Origin: Xanthomonas sp. DAR 34887 | GTDB taxonomy: Bacteria > Pseudomonadota > Gammaproteobacteria > Xanthomonadales > Xanthomonadaceae | DNA: 64,000 nucleotides | Direction: 5' to 3' | NCBI RefSeq assembly: GCF_041245805.1 | Contig: NZ_CP162490.1 | Location: forward strand, 3,883,001-3,947,000 | Shown: in pieces, positions 58,901 through 64,000 of the stretch | How positions within the stretch are numbered: the first letter of the stretch is position 1 | Layout: the number at the start of each line of letters is the position of its first letter | Translations under genes and position numbers: made by a program | Notes under the pieces: model-generated | The model's database searches: none | What the model saw: only the letters and a program-made list of their open reading frames with translations | What the model was told of the DNA's origin: nothing

Positions 58901-59545
58901 GCAGGCGGAAAGCTGGTGACACAGTTCCGGTCCTTCATGGCCTACAGCTACGAACGTCACCTCCTGAACTCTGCCTATCACTGGCAGGACTGGCACACGT
59001 ACCAGATGGTCATGCTGTCCGGCTCCATCGCGGGGCTGCAGTGGGCCGCACGTACCTACCTCAACACGATGGACGATCCCGAGAAGCGGAAGGAGCTGAT
59101 GACCTACAAGAACTTCGCCGCAGCTGCAGTATCGCAGTCGTCGTGGGGCGGCATCGTGCAGCCCCTTGTTGACACCGCCCTGCCCCTCATGGGGGAAGAC
59201 CCGGTATTCGCCAACGCCCGATCTACGGGCCTGTCTACGAACGTCGTGGGCGGTATCCCGGTCGTGGACTTCGCAAACAAGCTGGTGGCTGCGGCTTCGC
59301 TGCCAGCGCAGGCGCTCCGCGACGACCGCGAAGTGACGCGAAAAGAGCTGGAGAACGCCGCGAAGCTCCTGTGGTTCTCCAATCTCACGGGCTGGCAGAA
59401 CATCCAACGCATGGCTCTCAAGGAGGCTGAGGAGCGCGGCTGGCTCGGCGACGGGACGGAAGAGTCTGCCGCACGCCGCGAGGAGCGCGAGGACGACAAG
59501 AACGCATGGACCGCAAAATCCCTCTTTGGCTTGGACACTGAATGA
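55928..59545 (+). CDS. Internal virion protein D-like (T7 gp16 position), no N-terminal transglycosylase
   Basis: 1205 aa (T7 gp16 is 1318). The T7 protein begins with an SLT domain and catalytic Glu; here the first 150 residues are charged helix (EADIRNEGGHVARYMRRKEAERVAEERR) without an ES motif. Hydrophobic segments near 140-200 and a C-terminal region with GGIPVVDFANKLVAAAS resemble the family. Central coiled coil (about 490-570). Ends in an ATGA overlap. Confidence 0.85.
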   Translation: MPTSIFDLAVPEKRDINEVVAEADIRNEGGHVARYMRRKEAERVAEERRDGAEFGELVGAAQVKGGIGFLHRGWQEDHIAKYDPDWKLPDDFQEEMATYGISPGQWELFGRATSQEHYELLREFALQNEMVKETQSQFGVAANLAAGFTDPVAFAADAATGGLSRAARAGRMANAVRAGLVAAGTNAVMELGNSQFDAEVTGADVALSAASGFVLGGALGAHRGEKWAHPEKVMDLARRDITGSAQSMGAAKVDGIADNPVPGISERNLSDAMEEHRARGVDEAGIRPAFAPARLSLAAKMGNLKDSTARGVSRWLFRDGVGYTDRNLAVKQSAGEYAALNRSVLETQMHRGYQAAWTEARKANGLSRWDRGGEMEWSRKVADALRGVKSDDPTVTQAASALRPVLDATFDLGVRSGVLEHGSKNLDYFPQVQSKQAYQRIFGELGLSEDQGVELYKQAIIADMRKNGDASKLEKFDEIAGDYEGTSDRALRAREKADDLGALTADRQAAVRSAEEAMDALKDMPGKMGERRRKAAQRRIEDATRKLQRHDERLDNAKAGLKDALEHEQKTLHAKRQAKALADDGGVDEELAELYARALIKRGSQLVTGETSAPLRPLNTESVEELTEALRDAGASAEKIASVLGRYTAQMQEGAKVGAAKKRIRFDPNTQMAFKNRFGDDVTLKVTDFLDSDATRVISSHIREVVGWSALAEKGGVRNKAELDALKGLLRTEAVKAGDNPETTLRMLDIGVKSVMGRTTEENPHSTFSRWSRALRDTQFLRVMNQVGFTLFTELGPVVAHAGLLNTAKSITFIGDFLRRGADGQLKSGEARFIEDLIATGTEHLRNPPFLRVEDDAFMPSVYGDSRFGRAMENTTMTAQRFTSVMSGMAPMNTALQRIAGRATLMKLLQLSNDARPLSKGMVRRLRSYGLDQDTQDTLFASLKGIKKVEDITEATLGLADRERIAAFMYRVTRQQVLEGDASDSIMLMHSAGGKLVTQFRSFMAYSYERHLLNSAYHWQDWHTYQMVMLSGSIAGLQWAARTYLNTMDDPEKRKELMTYKNFAAAAVSQSSWGGIVQPLVDTALPLMGEDPVFANARSTGLSTNVVGGIPVVDFANKLVAAASLPAQALRDDREVTRKELENAAKLLWFSNLTGWQNIQRMALKEAEERGWLGDGTEESAARREEREDDKNAWTAKSLFGLDTE

Positions 59546-61575
59546 TTGAAATGAGTCGCGGCCTCTCCTTCGTGGCATACAGCTACGAGGGAGGGCCGCT
59601 GCGCTTTGCCTGCACGTTCCCCTACCTCAAGCGGGAGCACGTGCGGGTGCTGGTAGGCGACCCCGCCTCCCCCCGAACGATTCTCGGCACGTGGATCAAC
59701 TCCACCACCGTCGTGATTCCTGAGCAGTCCGAATACCTGGAGACGCCTTACAGCGTCCTCCTCCGTCGCATCACCCCCATCGACGACCAAGCCGTCCACT
59801 TCCAGGACGCCGCACAGCTTCCTGCAACCCAGCTCAACACAGCTGTTCGTCAGCTTCTCTACATCAACCAGGAGATGCGCGAGTTCGGCCTGGACGGCCA
59901 TGGACTACCAGGCAGCGGCATTCCTGGAGGAGGCGGTGGCAACGTCCCCGACATCCAGACGATCATCGACCAGGTGGTCCAGTCGCCGGCCTATCAAGTA
60001 CTGCAGGAGCGCATCCCGGAAATCGACGCCAACGCCGAACTCATCATGGAGGAGCTGCTGCGCTCCAACGAGTTCTTCGACACGAAGCGCGACTACGGTG
60101 ACCGCATCTCCGAAGCCACCACACGCATCGCGCTGATTGAAGACGGCGACAAGGTGACGGCTGAGCAGATCACCACGCTGCTTGCGCGAATCACCCGCAG
60201 TGACGCCGACATCGCCGCGCAGTTCTCGCAGGTCAATCGCGCCATCGCAACCGAGACAGAAGCGCGGGTGCAGTCCATCACCGACTTGCATGCCCAGATC
60301 ACCACTGAGACCGGCACGGCCGTTGCCCAGGCGGTGGACAGCATCGAGGTGATCGTCAATGGCGTCGAGTCGCGAGTGACCACTACGGAAGGCCGCTTAG
60401 CCTCACACGACGACGCACTCGCAGCCGCCAGCCAGGCCCTTGAGGTCGTCGCCGACGATGCGCAGGCGAGCACCGAGTGGCGCCAGCTCTTTGCTGCCCA
60501 GTACGGGCCGGTCGGCGCGAGCGGTACTTCCGTCGCGGCGGCAGTGAAGAACCAGATAAACACCAAGGCCACCCCGGCTGAGGCGCGCAGCATCGCTGCA
60601 GAATCGGTCACGGCTTTCGCCAACGGCACCTTCGCGGCCCTGCAGCAGCAGTACACCGCCTACGTGACCGCCAACGACCAGAAGTGGGGTGCCACGTGGT
60701 CCCTGCGGATCAACGGCGGCGACATCAACAACCCCATCGTGGCCGGCTTGGCCCTGAGCGCGACGCCGACCGGCTCGGACTTCGTGGTCCAGTCGGATCG
60801 CTTCGCCATCACCACGCCGAGCATCGGCTATGCGGCTCGCAAGTTCCCCTTTGTGGTGGGCACCGTGGGTGGTCTGAGCACCGTGGGCATCACCGGCCAA
60901 CTCGTCGTCGATGGCTCGATCACCGCTGACAAGCTTCGGGTGAACTCCCTGGCCGCCATTACAGCCAACGCAGGCACGATCAACGGCGGCACCTTCAAAA
61001 CGCACACGCTGGACGAGAACGGCAACGTCCTCAATGCTGCCGAGTTTCGCGTAGAGCTGTCCAACGTTGGCACATGGCCGGTATGGGTGGGCGCTGGCGA
61101 CAAGAACGAGAACAACGCTGTGTTTTGGGTGGACCGCGCGGGCAACGCCGGATTCAAGGGCCGGGTCTCCGCACCGAACATCATCGGCAACTTCCAGCGC
61201 TACTCGACCTACAGTTGGTCCGGAGTCATCCAGGGTGCCGCAGGTGCTACGCCTGTGTTGGCACTAGAGGCTCCCGTGCTCCTTGGAGAAAGCCACGCCC
61301 CCATGCTCATTCTTGAGCTGGTATGCAACAACGGCTACGGCGATCCCTGCAGCGCATACGCGAAGCTGCAACGTCAGGTGGGAAATGCATGGATCGACTT
61401 AAAGATTAAGAACCTCTACCTACGAAGTAACCAGGTCGAGACCTTCCACTACCTCGTGATGGACTCTCCGACAAGCGCAGCACAGAGCTACAGAATCGTG
61501 CTCTCTGACTCAGGGAGCCGCTTCAGCAACTTCCAACTCGTGGAGGTTACCGGCTACGCAGTCGGCCTCCGCTAA
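59542..61575 (+). CDS. Tail fibre: T7 gp17-type N-terminus with J-like central domain
   Basis: 677 aa. The first 110 residues (SYEGGPLRFACTFPYLKREHV ... SVLLRRITPI) match the T7 fibre attachment domain. A Gly-rich hinge (about 126-133) follows, then a helical region and, at about 385-530, TWSLRINGG ... GQLVVDGSITADKLRVNSLAA ... GGTF, the DUF1983-type domain of lambda J-like tail-tip proteins. The C-terminus is a globular receptor-binding candidate. Confidence 0.85.
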   Translation: MIEMSRGLSFVAYSYEGGPLRFACTFPYLKREHVRVLVGDPASPRTILGTWINSTTVVIPEQSEYLETPYSVLLRRITPIDDQAVHFQDAAQLPATQLNTAVRQLLYINQEMREFGLDGHGLPGSGIPGGGGGNVPDIQTIIDQVVQSPAYQVLQERIPEIDANAELIMEELLRSNEFFDTKRDYGDRISEATTRIALIEDGDKVTAEQITTLLARITRSDADIAAQFSQVNRAIATETEARVQSITDLHAQITTETGTAVAQAVDSIEVIVNGVESRVTTTEGRLASHDDALAAASQALEVVADDAQASTEWRQLFAAQYGPVGASGTSVAAAVKNQINTKATPAEARSIAAESVTAFANGTFAALQQQYTAYVTANDQKWGATWSLRINGGDINNPIVAGLALSATPTGSDFVVQSDRFAITTPSIGYAARKFPFVVGTVGGLSTVGITGQLVVDGSITADKLRVNSLAAITANAGTINGGTFKTHTLDENGNVLNAAEFRVELSNVGTWPVWVGAGDKNENNAVFWVDRAGNAGFKGRVSAPNIIGNFQRYSTYSWSGVIQGAAGATPVLALEAPVLLGESHAPMLILELVCNNGYGDPCSAYAKLQRQVGNAWIDLKIKNLYLRSNQVETFHYLVMDSPTSAAQSYRIVLSDSGSRFSNFQLVEVTGYAVGLR

Positions 61576-61589
61576 TCAACAAGGACCAA

Positions 61590-63515
61590 ATGGCAGATAC
61601 ACCAGGCTACGTTTCCAATTCCGTGCTCGCCCAGCGAATCTCGGAGTTGGTCGATCGCTGGAATCGACGCGAGAACCAGATGATCGCGTTACTGACTCAA
61701 CCCGCAGGCGAAGTCACAGTCACTGACGGGGTTGGCGTCGATCACACCCTACCGTCCTTCCTGCAGCTGTCCGCCGACGTTGCGGAGCTGGTGAACGACC
61801 TGACTGGCTCGGTTTCGCAGGCTTCGGACTTCGCCAACAATGCAAGGCTATATGCCGAAAGCGCCCAGGCGTCCTCTCAAGATGCTGCGGCTAGCGCTGA
61901 CACTTCGGCGGAAAGCGCTCAAGAGGCGGGCAGCCACAGTGCAGCGGCGGCCTCAAGCGCGACCGCCTCTGCTGACACAGCAAGCGCGTCGGCAAGCTAT
62001 GCCGACGCATCCGCCACTCACGCAAGCGCATCCGCAGCATCCGCAAACGCATCGGCCGCTAGCGCAAACGACGCGGACCAGTACGCCACCCGTGCAGCAG
62101 ATAGTCGCAGCAAGGCGCTGGCATCCGAGAACGCGGCTTCCGCCCTGGTGGACCAAGCCGACGCTGCTGTGAGGTCCGCCGAAGGCTGGACCGACAAGTC
62201 GCGCTCATGGGCGACCAATGCGCCAGGCATCCCTGTCGAGGACGGCGAATACAGCGCACGCCACTGGGCAGCGCAGGCGCAGGCATCCGTCCTCGGCTCC
62301 TTGGTGTACATGGGGAGCTGGGATGCGAGCACTGGGAGCTTCCCGCAAGTGCCGGTCAAGGGTCACTTCTGGAAAGTAGGCGTAGCCGGCCGAGTAGCCG
62401 ACGAAAACTACAACGTCGGCGACCAGATCGTCTACGACGGATCGGCGTGGGACAAGATCGACAACACCGAGCAGGTCACTTCCGTAGCCGGCAAGCAAGG
62501 AGCTGTCGCGCTCACCTCCGGCGACATTGGCGGACTGGGCGCTATGGCGACAAAGGACAAGGCCGCATGGACCAGTGACCTCTCCGGGATTCCCCCGACA
62601 TTTCCTCCAAGTTCCCATACGCACACCAAGGGTGATGTCGGGCTATCGAACGTGGACAACACGAGCGACACCAGCAAGCCGGTGTCCAGTGCACAGCAAG
62701 CGGCACTCAACACTAAGGCTAGCTTGGCGGGCGCCTCGTTCACAGGAACGGTCGGCCTGGGCGGAGATACCGGGCTGAGCTACGCCCACACGAAGAATCG
62801 CCTCCTTATCCGCAATGACGATGGAAACGTGACCATCGATGCGGTCACCCCCAGCAACACGGCCTTCGACACCCTCCGCTTCCGCGGCTCGAACTTCCTG
62901 TTCAATGCGCAGGCCGTATGGCATGGCGGAAACTTCAACCCAGCAACCAAAGCCGATCTGGCCGGAGCTTCCTTTACCGGCAACGTCACCGCACCGAACC
63001 TCATCGCAGGCGGATCAGGTAACGGCGCATTCGTTCAAGTGGGAGATGACGCGCGGCTGGTAGACGTGGGTAAGGGCCACACAGCGGCTATTCAGAGCAC
63101 CACCAACGGCAACGTCGGCTTCCTCCAGTTTGGCACTGGTGGGGCGCTAGGGTGGGATGGTTCCAGATTCACCTATAACTCAAACGAGGTGAAGCACACA
63201 GGCAACACTGGCTACTACGGTACCGGCGCAATCCAGCATTCGGACTGGAACAGTCAGGCAGTCACGGCTGGTGTGTGGATGGCTACCGGTTCGACGAACT
63301 CTCCCGACAACTCGTCGTGGTGGCTTGGATACGTATCAGTCCACAACGGAGACTGGATTCAGCAAGAGGTCGTTTCGTTTACCGAGTTTCCTCCGCGCCG
63401 CTACAAACGCCACAAAGCAGGCGGCACATGGCAGCCGTGGCGTCAGATGGCGGAGGTAGTTGTCTCCACTTCAGACCCAGGCGGCTCCGATGGTGTCCTC
63501 TGGATTCAGCCGTAA
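61590..63515 (+). CDS. Second tail fibre protein, collagen-like/coiled Ser-Ala region
   Basis: 641 aa. An N-terminal domain is followed by a long Ala/Ser/Asp-rich repeat (about 80-195, e.g. ASASYADASATHASAS) that probably forms a trimeric stalk. A phage tail-repeat HTHTKGDVGLSNVDNTSD follows near 345, then fibre modules (NTKASLAGASFTG, seen again as ATKADLAGASFTG) and a host-contact tip. The two LAGASFTG copies indicate internal duplication. AAGGA ribosome binding site upstream. Confidence 0.82.
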   Translation: MADTPGYVSNSVLAQRISELVDRWNRRENQMIALLTQPAGEVTVTDGVGVDHTLPSFLQLSADVAELVNDLTGSVSQASDFANNARLYAESAQASSQDAAASADTSAESAQEAGSHSAAAASSATASADTASASASYADASATHASASAASANASAASANDADQYATRAADSRSKALASENAASALVDQADAAVRSAEGWTDKSRSWATNAPGIPVEDGEYSARHWAAQAQASVLGSLVYMGSWDASTGSFPQVPVKGHFWKVGVAGRVADENYNVGDQIVYDGSAWDKIDNTEQVTSVAGKQGAVALTSGDIGGLGAMATKDKAAWTSDLSGIPPTFPPSSHTHTKGDVGLSNVDNTSDTSKPVSSAQQAALNTKASLAGASFTGTVGLGGDTGLSYAHTKNRLLIRNDDGNVTIDAVTPSNTAFDTLRFRGSNFLFNAQAVWHGGNFNPATKADLAGASFTGNVTAPNLIAGGSGNGAFVQVGDDARLVDVGKGHTAAIQSTTNGNVGFLQFGTGGALGWDGSRFTYNSNEVKHTGNTGYYGTGAIQHSDWNSQAVTAGVWMATGSTNSPDNSSWWLGYVSVHNGDWIQQEVVSFTEFPPRRYKRHKAGGTWQPWRQMAEVVVSTSDPGGSDGVLWIQP

Positions 63516-63980
63516 ATGAGCGGCTGGAACCTCAAGTGGGGCGGAGGCTGGCGACAGCCCTCCGCCGTACGCCTCAAGTGGGGCGGACAGTGGATCACCC
63601 CGAGCACAATCCGCCTCAAGTGGGGCGGCGCTTGGGTGACCGTGTTCACCGCCTACGTGGCCGTGTCCGGCTCCGCGAGCGCTTCCAGTACCAGCTACAA
63701 CCTCGGCCTTGCCTCAACTCCGCGCACGCGCGGCATGTCCACAAGCGCATCCGCAAGCGCGCGCGGTGGAAACGGAAACTACAGCTACTCGTGGTTCGTG
63801 GCTGGAAGCTCCGGCGTTACCGGCGCCTCTGTCTCAGGTAGCGGATCGTCTGCCACCGTAAGCGCCACCGCAACGCTGAATGCAGCTGGCTCAGTGACTG
63901 TCGGCTGCACCATCTCCGACGGCGTCTCGTCCGTAACGGTCTACGCCATCGCCAACTTCAACTACTACAACGCTGTCTAA
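63516..63980 (+). CDS. Phage protein with three LKWGG repeats and an Ig/PKD-like domain
   Basis: 154 aa abutting the fibre stop. The first 45 residues hold three LKWGG copies (LKWGGGWRQPS, LKWGGQWITPS, LKWGGAWVTV). The rest is Ser/Ala/Gly-rich beta sequence (YSYSWFVAGSSGVTGASVS, TLNAAGSVTVGCTISDG) like bacterial Ig/PKD modules. It could be a fibre tip, a fibre chaperone or a head decoration protein. Intact stop at the end. Confidence 0.7.
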   Translation: MSGWNLKWGGGWRQPSAVRLKWGGQWITPSTIRLKWGGAWVTVFTAYVAVSGSASASSTSYNLGLASTPRTRGMSTSASASARGGNGNYSYSWFVAGSSGVTGASVSGSGSSATVSATATLNAAGSVTVGCTISDGVSSVTVYAIANFNYYNAV

Positions 63981-63993
63981 CTCAAAGGAAAAC

Positions 63994-64000
63994 TTGACCA
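63994..64000 (+). CDS. Possible start of the next phage gene (cut off)
   Basis: An AAAGGA ribosome binding site (63984-63989) is followed by TTG ACC A at the window edge, as expected for the next late gene. Only the start is visible. Confidence 0.35.

Larger units (their letters stand above)
33146..64000 (+). mobile_element. T7-type prophage, left 30.8 kb (right end beyond the window)
   Basis: The element begins at a 3' fragment of tRNA-His and continues to the window edge without host genes. All structural and replication genes are on the plus strand in T7 order: RNA polymerase, SSB, nuclease, lysozyme homologue, primase-helicase, DNA polymerase, exonuclease, portal, scaffold, capsid, tail tubular A/B, internal virion proteins, fibres. 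No large gene is broken, so it is probably a recently acquired and possibly functional temperate phage. Integrase, terminase, holin and endolysin are not in view. Confidence 0.92.

Noticed and set aside
33146..64000. CRISPR arrays, retrons, diversity-generating elements or toxin-antitoxin pairs in the prophage
   Set aside because: No direct-repeat array, reverse transcriptase or variable-repeat pair, and no recognisable toxin-antitoxin gene pair, was found on either strand.

Overview
The first 33 kb is chromosomal DNA from a GC-rich gammaproteobacterium of the Xanthomonadaceae, most likely Xanthomonas or a close relative. The evidence is the ppiD, two tRNA-Asp, tRNA-Val, hupB, lon, clpX, clpP, tig order, a KdkA-type Kdo kinase, the mltD-gloB-yafS-rnhA-dnaQ block, and short REP elements of the type common in this family. 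From 33146 to the right edge (64000) the window is the left 30.8 kb of a T7-type (Autographivirus-like) prophage inserted at a tRNA-His gene. Its right end is outside the window.

Host layout: a truncated family 39 glycosyltransferase (1-704); a MoxR/DUF58/TgpA-type transglutaminase operon ending in a Slp-like lipoprotein (742-5123); hinT, recR, ybaB and dnaX on the minus strand (5232-8557); tRNA-Ser and 4.5S SRP RNA (8770-9065); the molybdopterin operon moaA, NTF2-like gene, moaC, moaD, moaE with an upstream metallo-hydrolase and Kdo kinase (9163-13308); a divergent heptosyltransferase (13329-14378); two small DUF genes; tRNA-Ser(CGA); a PP2C phosphatase; dnaQ, rnhA and a yafS-like methyltransferase facing gloB and mltD (16451-20352); a REP and tandem-repeat intergenic region (20353-21156); ppiD; three tRNAs; hupB; lon; clpX-clpP-tig; tRNA-Leu; a divergent regulator/S41 peptidase pair; and tRNA-Lys. 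Most host genes here serve proteostasis, replication and repair, cofactor synthesis and the cell envelope.

Prophage layout: attL (the 3-prime 48 nt of tRNA-His), a 350-bp control region, single-subunit RNA polymerase (33545-35974), three small early genes, ssDNA-binding protein, RusA-like resolvase, a T7-lysozyme homologue lacking its zinc-binding histidines, a winged-helix protein, primase-helicase, a nucleotidyltransferase-fold protein, family A DNA polymerase, HNH nuclease, an overlapping i-/o-spanin pair, 5'-3' exonuclease and dNMP kinase. The late block follows: portal, scaffold, capsid, terminator, tail tubular A and B, internal virion proteins A-D and two fibre proteins. All large genes are intact. 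No integrase, repressor, terminase, holin or endolysin is visible, so these should lie beyond 64000.

The most interesting features are regulatory. A palindrome of the form ATCCCTA-NN-TAGGGAT occurs just before and just after the RNA polymerase gene, with an extra half-site at its start. Three matching candidate phage promoters were found: upstream of, inside and well downstream of that gene. Together they suggest how a phage built on self-amplifying polymerase expression might be kept silent in a lysogen.
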